From positions 4,278,001 to 4,342,000 of the forward strand of contig JAUCEF010000018.1 in NCBI GenBank assembly GCA_033558025.1: a stretch of DNA of 64,000 nt, read 5' to 3'. The notes under the pieces were generated by a model, which made no database searches, was not told the origin of the DNA, and saw nothing but the letters and a program-made list of their open reading frames with translations. Of the stretch, positions 10,871 to 21,639 are shown piece by piece; positions within the stretch are counted from its first letter, which is position 1; the number at the start of each line of letters is the position of its first letter. A program made the position numbers and the translations under genes. This DNA comes from Phytophthora sp. 'mugwort' (taxonomy: Eukaryota > Oomycota > Peronosporomycetes > Peronosporales > Peronosporaceae).

Positions 10871-13099
10871 ATGAGCGCCATGAAGATGGACTTCATCTGC
10901 AAGGAGGTGTCTACCACCTCCACCGCTGCGCCGCCCGCGCGGCTGGCCGAGCCTGAGGACGGCGGCGTAAGCGACAACGAGGACTCGGAGGACGAGCAGC
11001 TGGAGCACGCGGCCTGGCAGGACGTGGACCTGAACCCGGCCGTGGAGCTCGTGGCCAAGCTCGTGCGCGAGTCGCTGGACGCCGGGAAGACGTACAACAA
11101 GAGCATCACGGCCAAGACGTCGCAGCTGCTCACTGGCTGCGACGGTCTCTTGCTTGAGATCAAGAGCATGGCCGAGATCCGTGCTGAATCCCGCCAGCGC
11201 GTGGGCAAAGGCTCGGGCCAGGGCGGCTCAGGCTGTGCGTGTGGCCAGGCCATGGCCATGCTGCCGCTGCGCAACCCGGACGAGACGCTGGCCGCCTCGG
11301 CCGACACGGCGGCCAGAAAGCAGAGCACGCCCAAGGTGGACGAGGCCACCGAGGACCAGACGGACCGTGCGCTGGCCAAGATGGAGGCGGCCATGGTTCG
11401 CCTCCGTGAGATGGCCGAGATCATCCAGGCCACCAGCATGCAGGGCGAGGCCAACTTGGTCTCTAAAGTGTCGCTGCAAACGGGCACGTTCCAGGCTCTC
11501 GAGGCGGCGGTACAGGCCAGTGCGGCGGCTGCGACGGCCACGGCCATCGCCCAGGAGCGCGGCCGCTCGTCCTCGGCCTTTGGACGACTCTACATGCCGT
11601 TGCAGGTGCAGAAGCTACAGGAATGGTACTATTCGTACCCGCGCCCGTTGCTGGACGAGCTCACGCTCATGCGCACGATTCTGAACTACCGGCCGTACGC
11701 GAACCCGTTCCAGGTGGGCGGGCTCTCGCTGGCCCATGTCCGCGACTGGTTCAAGCGTCGTCGCTTCCGCGAACGCATGCGCTATGTGAAGCTCGCGGTG
11801 GAGGCGGGCCACGACGCCCAAGCAGCCGAGGAGGAGATTGATCTGCGATTGGAACAGAGGATCGCCCAGTTACGGGCCTCGGTCGACCCGAACGAACTGG
11901 TCAAGGAAGTGGACCGTGTACGTGCTCAGAGTTATCTGTTTGATGCGGCTGTAAACGCTTTCACGCGTCCACACAACATTCGTTCTTATGTCGCGGCTTC
12001 ATACTCGGTGCCTACGACTGCAGAGCAGCAAGGAAGCAATGCAAATGGCCGCGGCAAGCGGCAACGAACGCAGGACTCGGATCTGGATGATATTTCCTTG
12101 GTCAAACATGCTACTGTGCTGGAAGTGATGGCACTGCAAAACCGCTTACGCAGCCTGATGGAACAGCCCAAGACGACCGTCGTGACGAACGGGCTGCAGC
12201 AAGTGGTCGATCTGTTGCGTGCTATGAAGATTGACCCGGACGTGCGTATCCAGTCAGGTCTGGTGGCTGACTTAAAGCTCATTTTAAGAGCGTATACGAA
12301 GCCAACACTGCTTCGTAAAGCTACGACTGCACTACTGGAGAACCTGGGGATGAACCGCCGTACCGTCCTGGAGCACGACGCTGATGACGATGCTCCGTTA
12401 TCCGCACCATCCAGTCCAGCGCTGAGCACTGCGTCCAGTGCACGAGGAAGAACACTTACGTCCATGAGTGCGTTGGAGAGTGGCAGCGCAGGATTTGAGG
12501 ACGATTCTTCCTTATTGTTGTCTGGAGAACCACCAAAGAAGAAAGCAAAGCCGGCTGCTCGGCCAGCGAAGCCACGTGCCAAGGAGAAAAAGGGACGTGT
12601 ACTGCGTCCCATGAAGTTCTCGATGGACCAACTGACGGCGCTTGAGGCGTGGTTCCAACTAAAGTATAAGCCATCGCAAGAAGAAATGGAGAGCTACTTG
12701 GCGCAGTTGAATACCCCACCGCTACGTGACCTGAAGAAGCAAACGGTGGATGTAAGTATGACACAATTGCGGCGTTGGTTTAACAAGCGGCGGTGTCTGC
12801 GTCGTCCTCCGTTTGCGCTCATGACACAGCAAGAAGCTGCCAAGGAAGGATCAAAGAACCCTGCGGTGCTCAAGGCTGCGTCGACTCCTGGTAATGGGGT
12901 GGAGCCTGTGGAAAGCGGACCAGCCGACGATGATGTTGAAGATGCGAGCTCAGAGCTTGGGGGTCACCACTCATTTGATGATAGTAATGAGGAATCGAGC
13001 GACAACGACGACGATGATGATGACGATGACGACGACGAGGATGGCGATGACGATAGCAGTGACGATGGGGAACATCTTATTGGCGCGGCTTTGGCCTAG
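10871..13099 (+). CDS. Double-homeodomain nuclear protein
   Basis: Intronless, 742 residues from ATG 10871. The open frame runs on upstream to 10460, but that part overlaps CIAO1 exon 1 and the promoter, so I exclude it. Two homeodomain-like segments, each ending in the helix-3 pattern WFxxRRxR: residues about 243-306 (HVRDWFKRRRFRERMRY) and about 580-647 (QLRRWFNKRRCLRRPPF). Both carry extra residues between helices 1 and 2, as in TALE-like homeodomains. The region between has a basic stretch of nuclear-localisation type (PPKKKAKPAARPAKPRAKEK, about 558-577). The C terminus is very acidic, with a run of 11 Asp coded by a GAY triplet repeat (about 13008-13041). A role as DNA-binding transcription factor is inferred from the domains; target genes unknown. 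Confidence 0.8.
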   Translation: MSAMKMDFICKEVSTTSTAAPPARLAEPEDGGVSDNEDSEDEQLEHAAWQDVDLNPAVELVAKLVRESLDAGKTYNKSITAKTSQLLTGCDGLLLEIKSMAEIRAESRQRVGKGSGQGGSGCACGQAMAMLPLRNPDETLAASADTAARKQSTPKVDEATEDQTDRALAKMEAAMVRLREMAEIIQATSMQGEANLVSKVSLQTGTFQALEAAVQASAAAATATAIAQERGRSSSAFGRLYMPLQVQKLQEWYYSYPRPLLDELTLMRTILNYRPYANPFQVGGLSLAHVRDWFKRRRFRERMRYVKLAVEAGHDAQAAEEEIDLRLEQRIAQLRASVDPNELVKEVDRVRAQSYLFDAAVNAFTRPHNIRSYVAASYSVPTTAEQQGSNANGRGKRQRTQDSDLDDISLVKHATVLEVMALQNRLRSLMEQPKTTVVTNGLQQVVDLLRAMKIDPDVRIQSGLVADLKLILRAYTKPTLLRKATTALLENLGMNRRTVLEHDADDDAPLSAPSSPALSTASSARGRTLTSMSALESGSAGFEDDSSLLLSGEPPKKKAKPAARPAKPRAKEKKGRVLRPMKFSMDQLTALEAWFQLKYKPSQEEMESYLAQLNTPPLRDLKKQTVDVSMTQLRRWFNKRRCLRRPPFALMTQQEAAKEGSKNPAVLKAASTPGNGVEPVESGPADDDVEDASSELGGHHSFDDSNEESSDNDDDDDDDDDDEDGDDDSSDDGEHLIGAALA

Positions 13100-13279
13100 T
13101 CAGCACGAGGTACTGCTAGTTGATCAAGAAGGTGGTGCTCTCCATCTCCAACTGGGCTCTCCTGTCCTGAAACCAGTAGGAATGCTAGACCGAGACACCC
13201 GCCTTCATATATTTGCAACAGACCTAATCCTGTGCTTGTTTGCTTGGTAATCTTTAGCTTTTAATGAATGTTTTACTCG

Positions 13280-15247
13280 TCAGCGCTCGGCTACTGTTGG
13301 GATAGTGTCGACTGGTGCAGTACTGTCGTCCAGCAATTCATCAGGTTCTGGAGGAGCAAGACCGCTACTTCCGTCAAATCTTGGATCCTGATACTCGAAC
13401 ATGTCAAAGGCGGTGAAGTCTGGACGGGGCGACTGTCTTGTTGAATCTGTGACGGAAGCAGCAACAAATGATGAATAGTTACTCCAAAAGTAGTTTTTAG
13501 TTGTTGATCAATAGTCAAAATCAATAAATTTACGTACCGTCTTGGCCTGCTGCGACGTTTTCGGGGGTAAGAACGGTGCCCATAGTCTCTGGAAATGATG
13601 GCGTGGCACGTGCCTCAGTTCCATTTTCTGTCTGTTGGGTGTCTTCAAAATTTTCACCAGGTAGATTGACGTCGACAGGGTCAGCTACAGCATCCAATCG
13701 CTCTGTAGACTGTGTCTCCTGTATAAAGTCGTCTTGCTCATACAGAAGGTCGTCGTCCTCGAGTTCAGCACATTCTGACTGGGATGCAGCAACTGGTTCA
13801 TGGATTTCGACATCGGCATTGATGTCTCTGTTACGTGCATTTTCTCGCTGGATATCCACAGCAGCAAATTCTATCTCCTGTGCAAATACTTCACTGGTTT
13901 GATCAGGGGCTGAAGTACTCTCTTGAGTTTCTTCTGCGTCTGCAACAAATGTCGGATAGTCACTTTCAGTGTCTGTCGTGACTTGAGCCTCGTCATCTGC
14001 CTCGCTTTTAATCTGCTGAGCTAGATCCTCTCCTGGAATCATGCCAGCGTGTGCTTCACCAACTTGGTCTACAACGTCATCGTCCTGATCGTAGTTGTCG
14101 TTTCCTGCCTGTGCCTCAATTTCCATGGATGCGAGCTCATTTCCGTCAAAAACCATCTCGTTATCGTTTGGTGCTTGTTCGTCTACACCAGCAACGACAA
14201 TCTCCGGCTCAGTTCGCTCTGAAAATTCAACATCTTGAGCGACAGATTCATCGGCAGGGAGTTCGACAGTATTTTCGACTTGTTGTAGCGAATCAGCTGC
14301 GAGAAACTCGTCTGCTTGAGTAAGTTCATCATACTTTTGAGCTGAGGCTTCAGTAGCCTCCTGTAAAGAAGACGAGACGTTGTTGTCTTCATTTCTCTCA
14401 ACGTTTCCGGTCGGCAGAACTATTCGGAATTGCTCAAGTGCACTTTGAAGCGCCACTTCTCGCGTCATTGGCGCTCCAGTTCCGCTCGCGAACTCGAGTA
14501 TCCACTTGGTGAATTCAGACTTGGTAATACTCTGAGTAGATTCCTTGTTTAAATCACGATAAGCTTGTAACGTGACTGACTCCAGTTCTTCATCCGAAGG
14601 GATAGTTCCCACCCCAGAAATCACACAGAAACCTCGCGCACAGCACAAGAACGCGATCGTCTACCATAATAGATTAATTGAGTACACGTTTAAGTGAACA
14701 ATATCAGGTGCGTACCATTTCATCCATCGAAATCTGCTCTGTGCCGTCGAAATCCAACGCGTCGAAGATCACTATAAGGCAAAAAAAATTAAGTACTTGC
14801 TCTTCTTGTAAGCAGAACATACAAATCGAAATACAAATCTTACTTCCTGCTTTTTCTAGCGCGGGCCCTGAGCTCACAAGACACGCTCCACATATAAATG
14901 CTAACACATTGATACTGGTCTCACGTGGTTAGTATCTCAATTGATAAATGCTGTATGCACTTTCAAAACGTACATGCCAGTGGTGCTCCTGAATGCGTCA
15001 ATAATACTCTCGGCCCACTCCTTGTCACCCCCAAGCAAGTCGGCTAGTCCCTGCGAATCCAGACCAAAGTCCATATCTTTGTCCTTGTACGTCTGCAGCA
15101 CACTTCGCGAGGCTTTTAGGTCCCCTGATGCACTAAAACATGTTAACAGTGTTCCAGATCACTGTACAGATCTGTTTATTACACACATGTTGCCATCTGC
15201 TCGAATGTAGGCGCCAACGGCGATGCCTTGGACGTCGAAGTGCCCAT
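13280..15247 (-). CDS. N-myristoylation-type EF-hand calcium sensor with acidic tail
   Basis: Six exons on minus: 15247-15183, 15132-14974, 14914-14844, 14771-14716, 14660-13538, 13446-13280, all GT-AG and phase-consistent, about 546 residues. The N terminus MGTSTSKAS fits an N-myristoylation signal (Gly2, Ser6, basic at 7). A clear EF-hand loop follows (FDALDFDGTEQISMDEM, about residues 107-123). A hydrophobic Cys-bearing segment (IAFLCCARGFCVISG) and another helix pair precede the tail. From about residue 210 the protein is acidic and low in complexity, rich in Glu, Asp, Gln and Thr, with no recognised domain. Known sensors of this type switch membrane binding with calcium. Membrane tethering here is inferred. 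Its 3' end converges on the homeobox gene with 180 bp between stops. Confidence 0.75.
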
Positions 15248-15652
15248 GACTGCGAACTGGTAAACTAGCTAGTAGTTAACTTGAAAGGGCGGTGACTGAA
15301 CTGCAGCGTCTGAAACAACTAACAAACTATTCGTGGTATGGATACTCTAACCACTATTATCGATACAGCTGAGGTATCTCATTAATTTTCGAAAACGTTT
15401 TTGGCACACATGGTAATTCTGTTTTTCTCTTGTGTTTACCGTAATGCGATGAACAGGTACATATTTATGGAAATGGGGGGCGTAAGAATCAGTTGGGTGG
15501 GGCTCTTTGTCCTAGTCACCGCTTAGAACGACAATACGAGCGTGGTAACGGGCAGCAGAAGGACTTCCGAGAAATTCTTCTCCCATATCCCTTATCTTGC
15601 TGATCAACTGTCGCTGGGCTTTTGTCGAAGCATTTTGATTTTCACGCGCAAC
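15248..15652. other. AT-rich gap, no gene seen
   Basis: This is the upstream flank of the EF-hand gene and of the following pseudogene. It contains several short homopolymer runs but no motif I can name. Confidence 0.4.
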
Positions 15653-17649
15653 ATGAACAAGCTTCCAACATTACCGCTACCGCTCTTTCAAAATACCTTG
15701 GGCTTTGCAGTGCTTGGATATGCGGAAGATCTCGCCCCAGCTAAACGTACTATGACTGTTGCGATTCTGAAAGAGCTAGAATCGGTAGCAAAAACGTGGA
15801 TAGTTCCCTTACGCGAGATTTCTCAACAGTATGACCGATCAGCTCATAATATTGTGTTCGAGGCTGCGTCACGTCGTGAGCTTAGAGAATTTTACGACAA
15901 GGTGGAAAGGCGAGGAAAGGATGTAACTGATTTGTACGTCTGCATGGGAACTCTATACAACTACTTGTTCTCACAGAAGTTTTCTTTGAGACAGAGTCTA
16001 AGAGATGTCGTGGAGAACGTTCAGATAGATTGGTCACGAATTTTTGCGAACTTGCCCGAACTGAGGGTGCTTAATCTTGCTGAAATGGCTCTTGCGAGTT
16101 GCCATATTATTGCTGTTGTCGAGGCCGCTTCGACGTACTGCTTCAAATTGGAATCTCTAACACTGCCCTATTCAGATACAGGAGAAGATCCTGAATGCAT
16201 TGACAGGGTGCTGAAGAAATTGTACGAAGCACTCAAGCGATGGCGTGTGGAGGGAGCTATTGGTGGGCTTCGACGCCTAACAGTCCCAACCAGACGCATT
16301 TCACCATTTCGTACGAGCGCAGAGTGTTTCGAAAATGTGATGATTAGCTGCCCGGAAGTGGAGCGTCTTGACGGGTACAAAATGTTGTTGTTCACTTCGA
16401 ACCGCTTGACATGTGATGATGCTTGGCTGTTGTCACTTCGCGACTGGGAGAAGTTTAATGCAACGTGCAAGAATTTACGCGAATTTCACTGGGTCGTAGC
16501 TCCATTTGGAGACCCGTACTTCTGCATCTTTGGTGAGCACACGAAGCCCCTACTAAGAAAACTGTCATATGGCGTTAGTATGAAATGGAACTGGCGTTGG
16601 TATTTCTACGATATCAGTGACGATGCTGGAGCAATTTCTGATGATAATTGGGAGCAGCAAGATTACAGTGAACGCATGGGTTACGTCCCCCTTGCCACCA
16701 ATGTCAGCACAGCATTGAAGGCCTGCCCGTTGCTAGACGAAATCCAAGTTCAATTGTACACCCTAAAGATTCCGACTGGGATCTCGATATGTATATGAAT
16801 GAATATGGCGACCAAGTGTATGATGGGTTTCCGGATCATGAGATGATCAACGCAAATGTTCTTGACGACCAGTTTTGCGAAGTCTTGGCCACGAATTGCC
16901 CCTTTGTCTCTCGTTTGGCAATTGTTGAGGTCGCTGAGCAATTTTCCTGGAATAACATGACAAGCATCCAGACGTTCACGAATCAAGGGCTTATGGCCCT
17001 TGCTCAGCTCACCTTCTTGCAATCTCTGAAGCTTTCGGAACGTTAATTGCACGGGTAGGGGGATATTCGAGTTCTTAAATAATCTGACGGATAAATTTGT
17101 TGGGATCCGCGTCTTCGAGATCTGTATCGGTGGAAATGGGTCGATATCCTCGTTGTATGACGCGTTGAAGGATCTACTGTTGCTGTTTGCTGAGACCTCC
17201 GAACTCCCATGCGCAGGCCTAAAATTTGTGCTTCATATTGAGAATTGTAGCTATCACTCACGAAGTTCGTTGGATTCGGAAGCGAGTAGCACGGACTTCC
17301 ATGAGCTGGAGGATCTTACAATGCGCGTGAAAAATACCCACCCTTCTCTGCGTCAACTCGTGGTTACGATGGGCCGTAAGGGCGACTCGTTTAAACGGAC
17401 GCAGAGTTCGGACTCTACTCGGTGCATGAAGATTCCGCCCTTTATTCTAAATGGGAGGACTGGGAAGACGAACGCAAAAACAATGGCATTAAGATGGTGG
17501 ATCGCGCTGATCTGTATGACTTCAGTGACAGCGAGTACGATTACGACTTCGATGGTCGATTCGAGGGGCTTGGCGTTGGTTTTAACGAATATGACTACGA
17601 CGGCTTCAGCGATGGGAGTGACATATACCTCACACCACGCTACTGGTAA
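15653..17649 (+). pseudogene. LRR-like oomycete protein, three frameshifts
   Basis: The first frame is open from ATG 15653 (MNKLPTLPLP) to 16798. Reading then continues in a second frame (about 16766-17040), a third (about 17036-17390) and a fourth (17422-17649), so three single-base-type shifts break one long protein. The translation shows leucine-rich repeat-like blocks (LPELRVLNLAEMAL, FKLESLTLPYSD, CPEVERLDGYKML, ACPLLDEIQVQLY) and ends in an acidic Tyr/Asp-rich tail (SDSEYDYDFDG). Shifts are too small to be introns. I infer a member of a multi-copy oomycete LRR/F-box-like family that has recently lost function; the high continuity between breaks argues for a young pseudogene or sequence errors. 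Function not known. Confidence 0.6.
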
Positions 17650-17984
17650 TGTTGCCAAGATGACTTTGCAGTCATCGTCAACAGTCATCCATTTTTGAGA
17701 AAATGAGTGAAGTTTTTAGCTAAGAAACCGACTATTTGTATTTGGAAGTGCCTACTACTTAGCCCTCCGAAGACGGGAATTTTCCCCGACATTACATGCT
17801 GACACGGAAGTTATAACGATCTCTTGAAGAATATATTAGCTGTTTTGAGAGGCTTGCTAGAAGGTTGCAACGACATAAAAATCCATTCATTTGATTGGCG
17901 GAATGCTATCAAAACCGCCACCTCGACGGGGGTTAGAAGTAAAAATAGATATAAATTTAAAAAATTGATTCTCTCGTCACCACT
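17650..17984. other. Gap without recognised gene
   Basis: AT-rich; nothing identified between the LRR-like pseudogene and the piggyBac-type relic. Confidence 0.35.
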
Positions 17985-18695
17985 CACTCGCTGCTGGACG
18001 CGTGGCGCCATTTCGAAAGCAGGCGCCAAATAGACAGCGACATCGACTTCAAGCTTGTACGGAGATTTATCCGCCGTGAGCACTGGAAATCACTTTTATC
18101 TCGGGGCCTAGGCTACAGGTACGTCGATAGAAACACGCTCTTCTCTCACGGGTTAGCTGATCTACGTTGCTTTGCTGTTATAGGCACGAATACATTAAAC
18201 CTGGGCGCTCTCGCAAGACAGATGAGCACGGCGTGGACTATTTTAGCAGCGAATAGGAGCTTCTAGACTATATTCGGTCGGACAAGGATCTATGCAGTCG
18301 AGTATTTCCCGACGAGGATCAGGGATTGCCAGCAGAGGACAGCAGCCGTACAAGTAAGTTCGTGCTCTCATATTGTCGTTGCGCTCGCTCACTCAAGTGC
18401 TGCTTACGCGTTGCAGAGCGTTTGCGAGAAGATGCCGCTCAGCCTGTGAGTACTCCACCACGGCCAAAGCGCACTCGTAAATGAGCGAGCTTCTTCCGCG
18501 GCAAGCAGTGATGGTAAGACATATATTATGCTGACAGGGCAGGTGTAAATAGGCTGACATGTACCACTTATGTTAGACGCGGTTGCTGATTCGCTCCCTG
18601 ATAGCAACAGTGAATACACGCCTGATGCCGACGGGGGAGAGGAACGCGATGGGTCCTCTCGTGAGGTGGCCAGCTTGAACGTTCCCCGCGGAGTT
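17985..18695 (+). pseudogene. N-terminal part of piggyBac-type transposase relic
   Basis: Spliced reading: an exon ending near 18119 (SLLDAWRHFESRR...LSRGLGYR), an intron to about 18182, an exon (HEYIKPGRSRKTDEHGVDYF) with an in-frame TAG at 18254-18256, then a further intron to about 18416 and KRLREDAAQPVSTPPRPKRT. A frameshift near 18475 leads into an acidic, Ser-rich stretch and a last exon (DAVADSLPDSNSEYTPDAD). This layout (short globular domain, then basic and acidic linker) would fit the leader of an oomycete piggyBac-like transposase, whose C-terminal part follows on the same strand at 18873-19653. The link between the two is my inference; it could instead be a separate multi-copy protein. 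Confidence 0.4.
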
Positions 18696-18811
18696 TAATT
18701 TTAAAGAAACGCCCGAAAAAACGTTGAACGTTCCCCGCGGAGTTTTTTCAAGAAGCGCACGAAAGAAACTCCGCGGGGAACGTTCAAGCTGACCACCTCA
18801 CGAGAGGACCC
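18651..18811. repeat. Foldback inverted repeat, 46-bp arms
   Basis: Arms 18651-18696 and 18766-18811 are reverse complements with one mismatch. A third partial copy of the inner arm (TTGAACGTTCCCCGCGGAG) lies in the loop at about 18724-18742. The left arm is coding sequence of the adjacent relic, so the right arm is best explained as an inverted copy of it, placed exactly where the middle of the transposase is missing. Confidence 0.75.
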
Positions 18812-18872
18812 AGGGCTCGTTGCGCTTGGGTGGACGATAATAACCCCGTCTACTCTTTGGCGTCATGACTGA

Positions 18873-19653
18873 GCCACCACCCTCATCACTATTGAGCGCC
18901 GTGAGAAGAATAGTTCGGTCACTACAGTGGTTTGTCCCAAGTTGCTCCGAGAGTATCAAACGTAGATGGGGGAAGTAGACAAGCACGATCAGCTTCGACT
19001 TCAATCATACTCGCTCCAGCTGAGTACACGGTATGTTCCACGGGTTTATGCTGTACGGGATGATTTGGTTTTACTGATGTTAAACTTATACTGTCTGTTG
19101 TATCACATAGCTTCAAGAAGTATTATCACTCGTTGTTTTTAGGCCTTGTGGACATTGCTATCGTCAACGGGTATATAATTCACAGTTGTATTAGCGAGAA
19201 GAGGAAGAAGATGTCCCACTACGACTTTCTGGCTGGCTGCTCAAAGCCCTTATTGCAAGCAGCGAGTCCGACTTCACGACGACAACTCCGCGCCAGTCTG
19301 CACGAATGGTAGCGATGTCAGCGGAGAGCGATGGAACACTGATGATGCCTTCAGAGCACAGTCTGGGGCTGATCACCGACACGAGAGTCAACAATGGGGT
19401 AACACGCTTGCGGCAGCGGCAGTGCAGGGTATGCGCACTGCTGGCGCGCGAGGAAGGCAGAAAACGGCCTGGGCCAACGACATGGTACTGTCAGAAGTGC
19501 TCTACAAACCGGCGAGGACCTCTCTTCATGTGCAACAAGATAAGAAACCACCCGTCGAACCCAGGACTTACGTGCTCGCAGATCTTTCACTCCGTGTGGC
19601 GCAACGGAGAGCTTGCATCCACATCTTCCAAAGTCCGCGATCGAGTTCTTTAG
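18873..19653 (+). pseudogene. piggyBac-like transposase, C-terminal part
   Basis: Readable blocks in order: IERREKNSSVTTVVCPKLL, an in-frame TAG at 18963-18965, MGEVDKHDQLRLQSYSLQLS, FKKYYHSLFLGLVDIAIVNG, and a Cys-rich C terminus (RQRQCRVCALL ... WYCQKCS ... LFMCNKIRNH). The CP..L..Y..MG.VD..DQLR and DIAIVN strings are hallmark positions of the piggyBac DDE fold, and the Cys-rich end corresponds to its terminal zinc-binding domain. The first catalytic Asp residues are missing with the deleted middle. It is inactive. TTAA target sites and terminal repeats were not found. Confidence 0.75.
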
Positions 19654-20095
19654 AAATCGCATCCGACACAGAGCTAGTCGTAACAGTAAATACTTTTTCA
19701 TGGTGCATGTTTCATCAATATGTCTTCTTACTATGCTAGCAAGAACGTCTCCGCTCAGAACACACTAAAGGTAACTTCCGCTCTCTGCGGCAACAACTCC
19801 AACTTAAAAAAAAAAATCGTGCTGCCACAGCCACACTACCCTAACCATTGCGGGAATTTTTATCGAGTAGCTTAGCTACACGGTGTACGTAGACGACACA
19901 TAGTTACTATGGGTTAAACTATGTATAGTGTAGCTAATAGAATAGATAAACCGTTCAGGAAGGTTTGTTAAACCATCCATGTCAGCCGCCGTCCCCGGAG
20001 GGTTAGTACATGTACGTCCGAGGTAGAAAAAAACAGTAACGGTACCGGTTACTAACAGTATTCTGTTATTTCTCCAAAACAATTTTCGGGAAATT
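19654..20095. other. Flank of Gypsy element, no gene
   Basis: AT-rich; nothing coding. The last five bases (AAATT, 20091-20095) are the left flank of the LTR and a candidate half of its target duplication. Confidence 0.4.
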
Positions 20096-20499
20096 TGTAA
20101 CGGGGTTACACGAAGGGAGCACGAAGTGTAGCCATGATACGTGTCACCTTGCAGCAAGTGGTACTTGATACCACTTGGATTAACAGGATTCCAGTACGTG
20201 GCCATACGGCCACTCGATATGCATTTGACTAGGTTTAACTACGGTAAATAGTTAGAGTCATGCATTTACACCACAGGCGGCTTTGACGCAGATAAGCAAA
20301 CAACTAACAGTTCAGTTTTAGCATCAAAAAGAGAGTATCGTCCTAGGGGTTTAGGAATACTGACTCTTTGAGTATCTTGTGGTATAACTAGAGGGATCTA
20401 AGCCTCTGCAGAGACCTTAGGGGTTCGGAGAACCACAGCTAAGACTCGGAGAGTCATATGTCTTCCTCGGACGGACTACGATATGCAATCCCGCTGCAC
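20096..20499 (+). repeat. 5' LTR of Gypsy A (about 404 bp)
   Basis: Starts with the palindrome TGTAACGGGGTTACA and ends near ...CGCTGCA just before the primer-binding site. Clear relatives lie in reverse orientation at 30354-30750 and 50001-50380. It should contain the element's promoter; repeated short motifs AGAGTATC and GACTCT.GAGT occur in the central part. Confidence 0.8.
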
Positions 20500-20500
20500 C

Positions 20501-20518
20501 TGGTAGCACTTGTAGTCA
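20501..20518 (+). other. Primer-binding site of Gypsy A
   Basis: TGGTAGCACTTGTAGTCA follows the LTR by about one base. It begins with TGG, the complement of a tRNA 3' CCA. The same 18 bases occur after the 5' LTR of Gypsy C at 56057. The tRNA that would match is not identified. Confidence 0.65.
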
Positions 20519-20615
20519 ATCCCGCACCTGGGTCTTAGGGCTGTTCCTCGGTGAGGATGGAGCAGACAGCGTTTTTAACCTGTCCCAGAGCCAGCAAGAC
20601 GCGCTGAGAAAGCTT

Positions 20616-21487
20616 ATGTCTTTGCTCGGCTCTGAGGACATAACGCATTTTTCTTCGCCAGGATCGGACGCGGTGAACGCACGTCTGGAGGCGTTTTCAA
20701 GATACGAGAATGCTCTGATGGAGCACCTCCAGCAAAGGATGTCGGCGTCTGCAATGACGTCGATGACATCGCAGGATGGGTCCTCCCGGCCTAAACCGCT
20801 TATCGTGAGCGTCACGACTTGCAAGGAAAGGAGGGGGAGAACCTCATGTTGTGGATCCGTGAGATCGAAATGGCGATGGGATCGGCCATGCTCCGTACTG
20901 AGCCGCAGCCCGTGGCGCTAGCGATTTCGATGCTCGGTAGCCGAGCGCGAGAATAAGCACTCATGTGCGGCACGTCGGTGGAGGCTGCCTTCCCGAGCTT
21001 GGAGGAGCTGAAACTCCAGCTTTCGCAAGTGTTCGCTCCGCCTAACCAGGCGTACCGCGTGAGGTCACGCTTCCTCAATACCCGCCAGCGTAAGGAGGAC
21101 ATAGTGAACTTCATCCAGAAGTTGCGAACTCTGATCGCTGGTATGGCGGCCGATCCTCTGCCGGAGGCAGTGACTGTGACAGCCTTTATGGAGGGCCTCC
21201 GCACAGGCGTGGCCAGGACGGAAGTCTTCCGCACTCACTCTTCCTCTTTTGAAGAGGCTGTGGCAGTGGCGTTAAACCCCGAGTTCAACTTTAAGTCGTC
21301 TCGACTTGGCTGGGGCGTTGCTAACGCTACTCCGCCCGACGGACCGGTTTCTATGGACCTCAGCTACGCTGAAGACGAGGAAGCTGAGCTTCATGCTGCC
21401 GAGCATCGTGTGGGTCTTCGCCGGTGCTTCATCGGCCGAAGCACCACCCATTTAAAGGTAACCTGCCCGTCGCGCAGGTCGCGTTAA
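20616..21487 (+). pseudogene. Gypsy A gag
   Basis: A retrotransposon gag domain is readable: an N-terminal helical part (ARLEAFSRYENALMEHLQQR), a frameshift near 20822 into [20 protein letters not shown], an in-frame TAA at 20954-20956, then [20 protein letters not shown] and [19 protein letters not shown]. The C-terminal zinc knuckle expected by comparison with Gypsy C is degenerate. It would form the virus-like particle core. Confidence 0.7.
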
Positions 21488-21639
21488 GCTCCTACGAGCT
21501 TTCGCTCTGCATCGTGCCAACCCATCGGCTCGCCGCGGGGCAACGGCGACACTCAGTAGACGCGGGGTGCCCTGCTGGAGAAGAACTGAGTTCTGCTGAG
21601 CATCATGGAGGTGGAGGTAAACAGGGCCCAGTCTCGAAG

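Noticed and set aside
10450..11547. 365-codon open frame on minus opposite the homeobox gene
   Set aside because: GC-rich third positions of the true plus-strand gene open several shadow frames; its composition is not protein-like and it overlaps CIAO1 exon 1.
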